Shown here piece after piece: positions 1 to 11,125 of a stretch of 64,000 nucleotides of DNA. A model generated the notes under the pieces. It was not told the origin of the DNA and searched no databases. It worked only from the letters and a program-made list of their open reading frames with translations. Numbering within the stretch: the first letter of the stretch is position 1; the number at the start of each line of letters is the position of its first letter. The DNA is from Iris pallida. Its lineage: Eukaryota > Streptophyta > Magnoliopsida > Asparagales > Iridaceae. The DNA lies in the NCBI GenBank assembly GCA_029216955.1, contig JANAVB010015600.1:23799038-23863037 (forward strand), written 5' to 3'. The position numbers and the translations under genes are program-made.

Positions 1-1307
1 TCCGAGATAAAGTTGTGGGTAGCCCCCGTGTCGACCATCGCCCTGGTGTTGTGGCCGTTGATCTTCACGTCCACGTACATCAGCTCTCGATTCGGGGTCT
101 TGGACACTACCGCCTTGCTCTTCAAAGCATTCAACAGGCGCAGGGCACCCATGTGAGCCCCCTTCTTAGGCTCCTCGTCCTCGGCCTCCTCGCCTTGGAC
201 AGCATTCACCTTCTTTCCTCTGTTCGTACAGTCTCGTACGAAGTGATTTCCTCCGCACAAGTAGCATTCAATCTTCCGCTATGTCGAAGGCTTTGCGTGC
301 GGCTTGTCCTTCGGCGGTGGGCCTCCCTTTCCATTGTTCTTTTTCGCTCCCCCACCATTGAACTTGGTGGTGGTCTTTTCCTTGGGTTTCGGGGCATCAT
401 TCCGTCGATACTCCATCAGCTTCTCGGCAGCCGCAACAGCTACGTTCACATTCGACACATCTTGCCTCTGCAATTCTTGTGCCGCCCATGGTTGTAGACC
501 CTCCAGGAAGTGGAACAGGCGATCCTTTTCGCCCATAGTGGAAATGGAAAGCATCAGGCGGGTGAACTCCGCCACATACTCCTTGACGGACCCGGTGTGT
601 TTGAGTTGTCGCAAACTCCGTCTCGCGACATACTCCACGTTCTTCGGGTAGAATTGAGACTTGCTCTCCTTCTTGAGATCCTCCTAAGTCTCGATCTTGT
701 AGAGCCCCTTTTCTATATCGATGCACCTGCGTCGCCACCACAACATAGCATCATCAAAAAAATATAGGGACGCTGTGTTTACCTTGTCGGTCTCATCCTC
801 GATGCGGACCGCCTTCAGGTAGCGCTCGACATTCCAGATGAAGTTATCCACCTCCTTCGCGTCCCGTACGCCCGTGAAGGATTTGGGTTCTGGATACTTC
901 AACCTTTGCGTCGACTCCCTCCTCGGAGTCGAACCACCAGCAATGGCCCTCTCGAGGACCTCCGCCTTGGTTTGTAGCTCCTTCCGTAGTTCGGCAATCT
1001 CTGCCTTCGTGGCCTTTCGTTCCTCCTCAAACTCGGCCTGTATCTCGCGGAGATGCTCTCGGAACTCCGTCATAGCCGTGACGACATCCGCCTCCAAACC
1101 CTGGGCAAATTCTTCATGAGCCGCTTGGTTCTGCTCCACTTGAAATTCGACGCCCGTCACGCCTTTCTCCAGCATCTCAATCCGGCCAGCCAACTCGCCA
1201 AGAGCCCATTCCATCGACGGTTCCTTGCTCTTGCCCTTCCTCGAGGTCTTCACCTTCTCCTTAGGCGATGCGGGTTGCTCGTTGATGATAGCTTCGGTCG
1301 AAGACAT
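1..1307 (-). pseudogene. Ty3/gypsy gag and start of protease, with stop codons
   Basis: Gag of an LTR retrotransposon, which forms the cytoplasmic particle, followed by the start of the aspartic protease. From the ATG at 1307 downwards: a Lys-rich N-terminus, a charged coiled coil (about residues 35-115, Glu/Lys/Ala rich), and a Retrotrans_gag-type core with an LWWRRR segment. Then comes a Lys/Pro-rich linker, a CCHC zinc knuckle with the C-x2-C-x3-H-x4-C spacing common in plant gypsy elements (about 230-270), and a protease active-site DTGATHNF at about 5-30. The frame is single throughout but broken by TAG at 684-686 and at 279-281; the first and probably the second replace tryptophan. The rest of pol lies beyond the left edge. 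Gypsy assignment is confident; a Galadriel-like lineage is only a guess. Confidence 0.85.
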
Positions 1308-1325
1308 GACGGCGATCGAACCTTT

Positions 1326-1337
1326 GCTCTGATACCA
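1326..1337 (-). other. Primer binding site, initiator tRNA-Met
   Basis: Read on the minus strand this is TGGTATCAGAGC, the 12-base primer site complementary to the 3' end of plant initiator tRNA-Met. It lies two bases inside the LTR edge and just upstream of the gag ATG, as expected for minus-strand DNA priming. Confidence 0.88.
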
Positions 1338-1339
1338 CT

Positions 1340-1861
1340 TGTCACGGACTTAGTATTTTTGCTAGCACCTCGTCCCGTACGGCACACTGTCTTTCTCCTC
1401 AAAGACTCGTGCAAGCCTTCCCAACCCGCCTTAGCTAGATCGCTAAGAAAACTAGAATAGTAGAGCAAAGATGGACTCGTAAGGATCTCTTTATTGACTT
1501 GGAGAATGCTTACAATTTTTAGGTGGTGAGGTACAAATGAGAGCCTCCCCCTTTTATAAGTGCTCATAGAGCAATACAAGGAAAGTCCTGGAAGGAATAT
1601 TCCAAGGATTATTACTTTCTACCATAAATGGAATGGCATATTCCAGGTTTATTCCCTAGCAACATAAAAGGAAACTTCAAGGGCCTTCCAGAAGCTTCTC
1701 GGGCCTCCTAGAACAATCTTGGGCCTTTCGGAGAGATCCACAATCTTTTAGAGCCTTCCGCCATCTTCTAGAATGTTCTGGAAGCTTCCCGCATAACCTT
1801 GGTCCGTGAAAAAGGTTATGCAACTGGGCCTCGGGCGGGGTGCAACATTTGGGACGTTACA
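1340..1861 (-). repeat. 5' LTR of the left-edge gypsy element (522 bp)
   Basis: Bounded by TGTCACGG at the left and CGTTACA at the right, so on the minus strand it runs TGTAACG to GTGACA with short inverted ends. The primer site follows directly on its inner side. The matching 3' LTR and the left target duplication are outside the window; the right flank begins CTTGG. The part at 1660-1790 is rich in short repeats of the type GGGCCTTCCAGAAGCTTC. Confidence 0.8.
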
Positions 1862-1916
1862 CTTGGCTTGGAATTTTTCTTCAATCGCTATAAGAATTAC
1901 TCTTTTCTTTTCTGTG

Positions 1917-2399
<483 letters not shown>

Positions 2400-4455
2400 A
2401 TGTCAACCGAAGCGTCTCCTATTGAGGTTGGGGTTGGGGCTCGGGCTAGGGGGGATAAGTTCCCAAGCCACAAATGTCCCTATTACAACTATTTCTAAAC
2501 TTAAGGTTAAAAGCAAGCGTATTGGTAAAAGAAGGACTCCTTATTGGAGTGATTTTAAGGAATTTCTTGAGAATGGAAACCCTAAATCAGAGTGTAACAA
2601 CTGTAAAAAATAGTACTATTTTCACCCCGTAATTAATGGGACCAGTTCAGTCAGAAATCATTGGCTTATATGTCCCCTCAATCAAAATCACAAAGGTCCG
2701 TCTCAATCAATATTGAATATGCAATCTGTTGGGAAAGGCAAGTCAACACTAACTAGTTGGCAATTTAATCAAGAAGACGTAAGGAAGGCCTTGTCTTATA
2801 TGCTAACTGTCGACGAGCTTCCTTTTCGGCTTGTTGAGGGTCAGGGTTTCAAGCTGTTTGTTTCAGTTGCATGTCCGATGTTCAGTGTACCGTCGAGATG
2901 GACCGTTGCATGAGATTGTTATAATCTCTACACTAGTGAGAAGACTAAGTTAAAGGCATATTTCAAGGAGTCCAATCAAAGAGTTTATCTTACCACAGAC
3001 ACATGGACTTCTATTCAAAAGATAAACTACATGTGTCTCACAGCACATTACATTAATGACGATTGGATATTACAAAAAAGAATTATCAACTTTTGTCCAA
3101 TTGCTAATCATAAAGGCGAGACCATTGGGAGGGACGTTGAGTCATGTTTGATTGAGTGGGGCATTGACAAGATTTTTACAATCACCATTGACAATGCTAG
3201 CTCTAATGACATTGCTATTGCTTACTTGAGCAAAAAGTTTGCACAACGGAGAAATAATGTTCTTCAATGCTAGTACTTACACATGAGTTGCATTGCACAC
3301 ATTATCAACCTTGTCGTGGTAGATGGGTTGAAAATGATGTCTTCTTCAGTTGCTCGTGTCCGGAGAGCTATTACCTATGAGAGGCAATCTCCTTCTCGTT
3401 TCCATAAGTTTAAAGCTTGTGCTCAAATGGAAAAAATAGAAAACAAAAAACTGTTGTATCAAGATGTGAGCACCCATTGGAATTCAACATATTTGATGTT
3501 GGATACCGCTTAAAAATTTCAGAGTGCCTTTGAGAGGTTCCAAGGCGAAGATCTTCTATTCAAGAGAGAACTTGAGGGTAAGAACATGTTTCCAAACGAA
3601 GATGATTGGATGACTATGAGAAGGTTGTGTAATTTCTTAGAACGTTTATATGGATTCACTTTACGTGTGTCGGGGTCTTCGTATGTCACTTCTAGCAAGT
3701 TTTTTGAAGAGATTGCATCTATTGACTTTCTTTTGAAAAATGCTAAAAGTAATGATGACTTCGAGTTGTCTCTTATGGCAGATAAAATGAAAGAGAAATA
3801 CGATAAGTATTGGGGGGACATCGACAAGATGAACATGGTTGTCTTTATTGCGCCACTTTTTAATCCAAGGCAAAAATTTGCATATTTGGAATGGTGGCTA
3901 TATTAACTATATGGTCAGTCAAAGGATGACACAATGATAGAGAAGGTAAAAATGGTTGCTTACTCCATGTTTGAAGAGTAAAGAAAGTTGTATGCACCTA
4001 CAATTCCTTCTACAACAAATGAAATGATTGAATCTTCTACCATCGACGATCGTCCAATGTTTAACTTGAAAAGTATGATGAAGGCTCAGTATAAAAATCA
4101 TGAAATGAAAATCGGTGGTTGTGATAATAAATTTGAGTTGGATCGTTATCTTCTCGAGCCCACTGGAGCCGATGAAGATAAGAATCCTAATTTTGATCTT
4201 TTGGCTTGGTGGAAGATCAATTCTCCTCGTTTTTCTGTTCTTTCGAGAATGGTTTGTGATGTCTTGGCTGTTCCAATCTCTACGGTTGCATTTAGTACTG
4301 GAGGTCAGGTGCTTGATGTATTTAGGAGTTCTTTGACACCTAGGATTGCTCATGGTCTTATTTGTTCTCAAGATTAGTTTAGGACTGGTTTGGATCGATC
4401 TATTGTTACTAATCTTGAAGAGAATTTGGAATCCCTAGATAAACTTGAAAGATGA
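2400..4455 (+). pseudogene. hAT transposase (BED finger, RNase-H fold, dimerisation domain)
   Basis: Remnant of a RICESLEEPER/Ac-type transposase, a nuclear enzyme that cuts and joins transposon ends. In order: an Arg/Gly-rich N-terminus; a BED zinc finger (about 2530-2690, TPYWSDFKEF then ECNNCKK); a catalytic RNase-H-like region (2713-3520, with TTDTWTS, IDNASSND and a CIAHIINL segment); a DUF4413-like stretch (3586-3906); and a C-terminal hAT dimerisation domain (about 4130-4370, LLAWWKIN and STGGQVLD). All parts from about 2460 to 4455 lie in one frame, broken by stops at 2611, 2911, 3271, 3511, 3904, 3979 and 4375. A frameshift near 2450 separates the ATG from the rest. The usual ASESAFS motif is shortened to VAFSTGG. 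Non-functional. Confidence 0.85.
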
Positions 4456-6533
4456 TTCATTTTAGATAATAAATTTTATGGCATTGTCCAACCATTTACT
4501 ACATTACTTGTATTGATTATTTGTTTTTTTAAAATATTTTTTATACTTGTGTAGATTTAAGCCAATTGAGTATGATGGGCTCAACCTCAAGCGATGTTTA
4601 AAGAGTTAGTCTTTGGAATCTGGATTCTGGTTTGGATTATGTAATTATTAAACACCTATCATTGGCTCACTGCACTGTTTTGATGTGCACTATAGTCTGC
4701 ACTATCCAGTATGCAATATGCAGTACTAGACATTTTTTTATGTTTGGGATTCATGATGTTGGCTGTACTGTAAATATGCTATGTGTGCACTATACAGTGT
4801 GAACTATATACCTCATTTTGGATGTTTAATCATGCATAACTATTTCTGAACTGCAGTTTTAGACTTTTAGTAGTTTTGGTGTATGGCAGATTGCAGTTAC
4901 TTTTTTTTCATTATAAGTTACTAACAAATATTTGAAGAAAATTGTGATGATGATATGGCATTAGTAAGTAGTGAACAGATACTACGATGCATCTATTTAT
5001 GATGCACTAATTGCCAAGCTGAACTTTCATATTTTAAATCCACTTGTTTATCTATGCAGATGATAATATGGTTTTGTTTGTTTGAAAAAGTTGGATTCTT
5101 GTTGATGCTAGAGGTGACTCAGCTGAGCACTAATTGGATTCTTAATAAACCGGTATTCGGTTATCGGTTTCGGGTTCGGTTATGGGCTGCAACTTGTAAC
5201 TTGCTTTCCTGTGATAATTCATGGTTACTTCCTGTGATAAATCAGGTATCTTTATTTTGCATTGCTTCTAATTATTCTCTATACTATAATGCATCCGAAT
5301 TAACAAAACTGATGAGAGGGCAATGATGAGATGGCATTATTTAGTAGTGGGCAGATACTACATTCATACATTGCATCTGTTGATGCACAACATGCCTATC
5401 TGAGCCTCCAAAGACTTGAAACCATAGTTTCTCTTGTTTCAGCATGCAGATGAAACAGAGAGGATTAATGTGGAAGCCTCAAATTATGTTTGTTGTAGGC
5501 TTGTAGCTCAGGTTATTTCGAAACTTTTTAAATTTCTATATCTTTTGCTTTACAGTAATGTATTGTGGCCTTAATTATGTGAATTGGACAATGTTAATCT
5601 CCATGTCCATATTTTTTCCCCTTATTTTTAAGCCTAATTGTCTTGAGCAGCTGTCAGCTACACTCTTTATTACAAGTTGACAAATCAACCCCAAATGATG
5701 AAGAGAGTTCTCTTGAGGTTTATGCAACTTGGTCCTCCTTGAATTGATCTGGGCTAATGTTGTTTATATTGCCAATTGACTGGGCTTTGGATATCCTTTG
5801 TCCTTTGATACTCCAGTCACTGTGATCTGGGCTAATGTTGTTTATATTGTCAATTGATCTGGAGTCCAGTGTGCTGGCCGAGCTTGTATCCTCTGATTGA
5901 GCTTCTGATGGGTCTATAATCCATATCCTCTTTACACTGCAACTGCATTAAAAGAACGAGCTTTTGTATCCTCTGATTGAGCTTCTGATGAGCTTCTGAA
6001 TTCTGATGGGTGCATATCATACTCCAGTCACTGATATGCGCTACTGTTGGTTATATTGCCAATTGTTCTCTACTTTTTTTTCTTCTTTATATTGTTTCAA
6101 CAATTATAAGCTGGACAATTGTATGTTGTAAGCTGGACAATTTGTTCGGTCTTTTTTGTTTATTTTGTTGTGACTGTAAGTTGGACAATTTGTATAATGT
6201 TGCATGCTGGAGAATTTGTCCATATTGTAGTGTAATTATTTGTTTATTTAGCTATTTTGTATAGCAAAATTAAACTGCTTAATCAGTGTGCGTCATGTTT
6301 TCTTGGTTTGAAAGAAATTTTATTTATATTTTTCTGGCTCTAGCCTATTAAAAAAGAGTCCAATTGTTCAGCTCATAAAAAAATTGGCCCAACCGAATAA
6401 ACCGATTAAACCGAACAAAATTAACCGGTTCGGTCTAAATCGGTTTACCCTCAAATCAGTTCGGTTTCGGTTTAGTTAATTTTGAATTCAGTTTGGATTT
6501 TTTTTGTTTCGATTTAAACCGATTTAACCGTAT
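4456..6533 (+). other. Non-coding 3' part of the hAT element
   Basis: About 2 kb without a credible gene. It holds repeated short words (GCACTATACAGT, GATCTGGGCTAATGTTG twice near 5747 and 5827, GAGCTTCTGATG twice near 5900 and 5980) and two blocks of CGGTTTCGGTT-type subterminal repeats. Short open frames at 5054-5326 and 6010-6264 have no recognisable domain. Confidence 0.5.
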
Positions 6534-6544
6534 ACTCACCCCTA

Positions 6545-6958
6545 CCTTCAGTCATGTTTTTGGGCCCTCTCACCACTCAGTCCTGCTACCGTGGTCGATG
6601 GTAAGAAAGTAGTAATGCTACTTATGTACATTCACATTCAATTTTATATACAAGTATATATCAACTCCATGTGATCAAAGTGACTGATAGATATATACTT
6701 AAATTCTTGATCAATAGAAATTTCAACAATATTGAAATGTCCTTCACATCCTATAGAGAAAATGTCAAATATGATGTTGAAGCGAGCAAAATCATCCGCT
6801 TAGTCAAGCCATTGCTTGCCAAAGAAAAATTCCAACAAAAAATTCTTCGAATCATTAATGTCCTTCACATCCTGAAGAGAAAAATTCCAACAAAATCATG
6901 CAACTCAAACTACTTAAAAATCCTTCCGAGACTGCTGCTACTATGCAGAAACTAATCA
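6545..6958 (+). promoter_or_regulatory. Upstream region of the lectin receptor kinase gene
   Basis: Only 414 bases separate the hAT end from the kinase ATG. A TATA-like stretch TTTATATACAAGTATATAT lies at about 6645-6663, some 300 bases before the ATG. An imperfect direct repeat, AATGTCCTTCACATCCT, occurs at 6736 and 6857, each copy followed by AGAGAAAA. A promoter here is inferred from position only; part of it may be transposon-derived. Confidence 0.35.
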
Positions 6959-8968
6959 ATGATGTCTCCCATACTCACTTTGTTCTACTTCTTCCTCTTC
7001 CTAAAGATTGCAACCTGTGGTGTCCAGAATAATAACTTCACCTTCAATGGCTTCGGCGGTGCTAAACTCGACCTCGACGGAATCGCCTCGATAACACCAG
7101 AAGGGCTCCTTCTGTTGACGAACGCGACGAGGCTGATGACAGGCCATGCATTTCATCCGGCCCCGCTTCGCTTCAAGCCCCCCGCGGGCAAAACCCTCTC
7201 CTTCTCCACCACCTTCGTTTTTGCGATAGTCTCCAAGTACTCCGATCTCAGCTCCCACGGCATGGCATTCCTCGTATCCCCCACCGTCAACCTCTCTACC
7301 GCCTTACCGAGCCAGTACTTAGGCCTGTTCAATTCGGAGAACTGCAGCGACGCAGCCAATCATGTGCTGGCGGTCGAGCTTGACACGATTGAGAACCCGG
7401 AGTTTGCAGACATCAATGACAACCATGTCGGGATCGATGTCAACTGCCTCAAGTCTGCTGATTCTCGTCCTGCGGGTTACTATTCCGGCAGTGCAACTGA
7501 TCAGTTTGAGAGGTTGAACCTTCACAGTGGCGAACCGATGCAAGTCTGGGTAGATTTTGCTGGTGGAGACATGCAACTCAACGTTACCATGTCCCCGGCT
7601 CAAATGCCTAAGCCGAGCCGGCCTCTGCTATCGGCTACGGTCGATCTTTCCAGTGTGGTGTATGATCAGATGTACGTAGGCTTCTCCTCTGCGACCGGTA
7701 GCTCGAACCATCCTTCTCACTACGTTCTTGGTTGGAGCTTCATGGTGAACGGAGAGGCCGAGTCGCTCGACTACAGAAAGCTTCCTCAGCTTCCTCGATC
7801 TAAGTCTAAACGGAAACCGAAGCATATAGTAGTTTGGCTGCTGCCAGTGGCAATATTTACGTTTGCACTAATCGTTGCTGCTACTGTCATATTAGTAGTA
7901 CGGAGGAGGATCAAGTATGCTGAAGTGCTTGAAGACTGGGAACAGGAGTACGGGCCTCACCGGTTCTCCTACAAAGAACTGTACCGCGCTACCGACGGCT
8001 TCAAGGACAAGGAGTTGCTCGGCATCGGAGGCTTCGGGAGGGTCTACCGAGGTGTCCTGCCGGCATCCAACATAGAGGTTGCGGTCAAGAGAGTCTCTCA
8101 CGAATCGGGACAAGGGATGAAGGAGTTTGTAGCGGAGATCGTGAGCATCGGCAAGCTCCGACACCGAAACGTCGCACAGCTCCTGGGCTACTGCCGCCGC
8201 AAGGGGGAGCTCCTCTTGGTCTACGACTACATGCCCAATGGCAGCCTCGACAAGTACTTGTACGACCAGACCAGGCCTAGTCTCGACTGGGCCCGAAGGT
8301 TTATGATAATCAAAGGTGTGGCGTCGGGTCTCCTGTATCTGCACGAAGACTGGGAGCACGTTGTCGTCCACCGCGACATCAAGGCTAGCAACGTGCTCCT
8401 AGATGGTGAGCTGAACGGGAAGCTAGGAGATTTTGGGCTTGCGAGGCTATGCCAGCACGGAAGCGATCCTCGAACTACTCGCATCGTAGGAACTATCGGA
8501 TATCTAGCACCGGAGTTCGCTAGGAAGGGGAAGGCGACTACCATGAGCGACGTGTTTGCGTTCGGAGTGTTCCTTCTTGAAGTGGCTTGCGGGAGGAGGC
8601 CTTCGGTGATCGAAGCCGGGGAGCATGTGTTTTTGGTGGACTGGGTGCTGGAGAACTGGAAGGCGGGAACGGTTGTAGCGACGAGGGACCAGAGGCTGGG
8701 ACTAGAAGAGGAGCGTTCGGTGGTTGAGATGGAGATGGTGCTGAAGCTGGGATTGTTGTGCTCGCATCCGATGCCGGAAGCTAGGCCGAGCATGCGACAA
8801 GTGATGCAGTTCTTGGACGGGGATAAGACCCTGCCCGAGCTCTCTCCGGCTTATATGAGCTTTAGCTATCCGTCATTGACGCAGAATCAACGGTACGACG
8901 ACGATTGTATTGTGTCGATACCGACATCGGTCGCCACGATGTCGAATTCCAGTTTGAAAGCAAGATGA
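6959..8968 (+). CDS. L-type lectin-domain receptor kinase
   Basis: Plasma-membrane receptor-like Ser/Thr kinase with an extracellular legume-lectin domain; relatives act in pathogen, salt and hormone responses. 669 residues, single exon, uninterrupted, normal family length. A hydrophobic signal peptide (about 1-20) precedes the lectin domain (24-265), which carries the VELDTIENPEF and DINDNHVGID segments with candidate metal ligands E140, D142, N146, D151 and H156. A basic stretch (281-289) and a single membrane segment (about 290-314) lead to the kinase (about 350-620). The kinase has glycine loop GIGGFG (355-360), ATP-binding K377, HRDIKASN (471-478, catalytic D473), DFG (491-493) and APE (517-519), so it should be active. 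The HRD arginine marks an RD kinase. Closest in style to the SIT2 / LecRK clade IV type. Two ATGs are adjacent; the first was taken. It is the only intact host gene in the window. Confidence 0.95.
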   Translation: MMSPILTLFYFFLFLKIATCGVQNNNFTFNGFGGAKLDLDGIASITPEGLLLLTNATRLMTGHAFHPAPLRFKPPAGKTLSFSTTFVFAIVSKYSDLSSHGMAFLVSPTVNLSTALPSQYLGLFNSENCSDAANHVLAVELDTIENPEFADINDNHVGIDVNCLKSADSRPAGYYSGSATDQFERLNLHSGEPMQVWVDFAGGDMQLNVTMSPAQMPKPSRPLLSATVDLSSVVYDQMYVGFSSATGSSNHPSHYVLGWSFMVNGEAESLDYRKLPQLPRSKSKRKPKHIVVWLLPVAIFTFALIVAATVILVVRRRIKYAEVLEDWEQEYGPHRFSYKELYRATDGFKDKELLGIGGFGRVYRGVLPASNIEVAVKRVSHESGQGMKEFVAEIVSIGKLRHRNVAQLLGYCRRKGELLLVYDYMPNGSLDKYLYDQTRPSLDWARRFMIIKGVASGLLYLHEDWEHVVVHRDIKASNVLLDGELNGKLGDFGLARLCQHGSDPRTTRIVGTIGYLAPEFARKGKATTMSDVFAFGVFLLEVACGRRPSVIEAGEHVFLVDWVLENWKAGTVVATRDQRLGLEEERSVVEMEMVLKLGLLCSHPMPEARPSMRQVMQFLDGDKTLPELSPAYMSFSYPSLTQNQRYDDDCIVSIPTSVATMSNSSLKAR

Positions 8969-9266
8969 ACTGCCATTTCTTCTTCTAGTTGCCACTATAT
9001 ATACCCAGTACCAGTTCTGATGTTTGGGGTTGATTATACTGTATTGCCAAGTTTTAGAGTGTTTTCTTCTTCTTTATCAAGAAAATAGGTCTCCAGCTTT
9101 TGTTTGTGAGCAAGTCTTGAGTACAATTATACATCTGTAAAAAAAAAGTAGCACATATGCACTTTCCTAGTCCTAACCACATTCTTGGGTGAAGCTAGCT
9201 GATTGACGATGAGCCAGCGGAACCTCTCAAGTACACAATTATACCAGCTCAGGTGATCAGTCTGCA
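8969..9266 (+). other. 3' flank of the receptor kinase gene
   Basis: AT-rich and without an open frame. The first 150-200 bases (ATATATACCC, then TTTATCAAGAAAATAGG near 9075 and an A-run at 9139) are a plausible 3' UTR, but no canonical AATAAA was located. The last 8 bases (AGTCTGCA) are the target copy of the next element. Confidence 0.45.
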
Positions 9267-9776
9267 CGGGGCAGCAAACTAGCAAGTCGAACTAAGCTTT
9301 TGTAAGTTTGAGCTTGACTTGACTAGAATTAATCGAGCTCGAGCTTGATCAGTTTTTTTATTTTAGACCTCGAGCTTAGCTCGAGCTTGTTTATATTAAG
9401 CTTGAGCATGGCTTGGTTTGTGTCACGTCTCCCATTTGGAAAATATTCGTTCCTCCTCGCTTTGATTCACGTTGAATTGATCGTTCTCGCTTGGACATGA
9501 TGTCGTACAAGTCTTGAACTGCACTTATATAAGACGTACTCGTGTTCAAATTTTGTAAAGTGATATTTTGCATAGAGTTTGCAGCAGAATCACAGAGAAA
9601 TTGAATAACACAGATATGATCTAAAATAAATTTTTTATTGATAATTTTGCATAGGAAAACATAAGGCTCTCAAACAGCCGAGATGAAATTCCAAACTTGG
9701 CTTACAACTTACAGAAATATTGAGATACAACTTGTTTCATGCATCATATCCATTTAATAAAAGCGACAATAACCAC

Positions 9777-10990
9777 CACTACAAGAAATACCCCTATTTT
9801 GCAACAGTTTTAGTGCAACGCTTATAGTGGCGTTGCTGAAACTATAATTTGCAACGGTCACGTAACGGTTGAAATAACCGTTTCCAAATTAAATATATTT
9901 GCAATGGTTAGAGATTAACCATTATCTAATACACTTTTTACAACGGTTCATAAAAGCTTGCTAAACGTTTTTCTTTTAACAACGGTCAAATAACGATTTT
10001 ATAGAAGTGTTGTCAAAGTGAGTTGGATGTGCAACAATTATGCAAGGGTTTCGAGTATATGTTGCAAATTTGTTAATATTTTGCAACAATTACAAAATGT
10101 CTTATAAAAATGCTCATTGTTAGCAACAATTGTACAACAATTTTTGTAATCTGTTGCAAGTGGGCTAATTATTTATAATAATTGTGCAATGATTTTTGCT
10201 ACTAGTTACAATTTTTTGTTATATAGCAACGTTTGTTAAAAGAATAAACAACCGTTGCAACATATTGATCTCGCAACAGTTTGTTTACATCCGTTGCAAA
10301 TTCAGTGCCCAATTTAAATTTTGTTTAATTTTAATACACAATAGGTATTTAAGCATCAGAATTACTCATTTGAATTTTAAAGTAAGTATTAATTGGTCTC
10401 TTGTTTGTTAATAAAAAAAGTTAGGGAATTGATATTTAACATCAATCCAAAATTCTCAATCGATGGAAATGATATAAATACTTAAATATGTGTGTGTGTA
10501 TATATATATGAGCCTCTAGCCTAGTGGTAGAGAGGAAGCATATGTTCTGGGAGGTCGGGAGTTCGAGCCCAATAGTTTTTAACCATGGTAAGAAACATTT
10601 ACGCAACAGTTAACAACCATCGCAAATTACTGGATATTGACTGTTGCCTATTATTCGCAACAGTTTTTAACCGTTGCATGAAATATTTAGGCAACAGTTA
10701 ATAGCCATCGCACATTACTCAATATCTACAAAGGTTTGTTAATCGTTACCAAATATACTATTGACAAGACAATGTAACCATTATGCATTAACATGAGACC
10801 CGTTGCATAATAAGTTATTTGCAACTATTTATAAAAATGTTGCAAAAATCTCCTCTAATCGTTGAAAGAGAAATATGCAACGCTCAAATGTACAATGGTT
10901 CTAATAACTGTTGCAGATTAATTTTACAATGTGTTATATTTTTTTGCAATAATTTTCGACCGTTGTAAGACACCTTAATTTCTTGTAGTA
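9777..10990. mobile_element. CACTA-superfamily MITE (1,214 bp)
   Basis: Begins CACTACAAGAAAT and ends ATTTCTTGTAGTA, the classic CACTA (En/Spm) 13-bp inverted repeat with one mismatch at the last base. It is flanked on both sides by the 3-bp target duplication CAC (9774-9776 and 10991-10993). The inside is filled with many copies, in both orientations, of GCAACGGTT / AACCGTTGC variants, the subterminal binding-site repeats of this class. No transposase, so mobilisation would have needed an autonomous relative. Confidence 0.88.
10510..10575 (+). ncRNA. tRNA-like SINE head (pol III boxes A and B)
   Basis: Box A, TAGCCTAGTGG (10517-10527), fits the TRGCNNAGYGG consensus. Box B, AGTTCGAGCCC (10560-10570), matches GGTTCGANTCC at 9 of 11 positions, and 32 bases separate the boxes. 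The 5' GAGCCTC has no pairing partner at the 3' side, so this is not an intact tRNA gene. Most likely the head of a tRNA-derived SINE carried inside the CACTA MITE; its 3' body is not recognisable. Confidence 0.5.
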
Positions 10991-11125
10991 CACCTTCAGC
11001 AATTGCCTTCGTCTTCATATGAAATCTTCTAGGAAGCGCGAATCTTATAAAGAGTCGGACATCAAGGCTTCAACGTCTTTGATTCTCCACTAAGTTTTCG
11101 GCACCTGTGGAGACGAGGGTCTGCT

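Noticed and set aside
8227..8793. A 188-codon minus-strand frame within the receptor kinase
   Set aside because: Shadow of the GC-rich coding strand; the plus strand has full-length domain evidence.
10510..10575. A functional tRNA gene
   Set aside because: Box A and B are present but the acceptor stem has no 3' partner and no anticodon arm is convincing; a SINE head is more likely.
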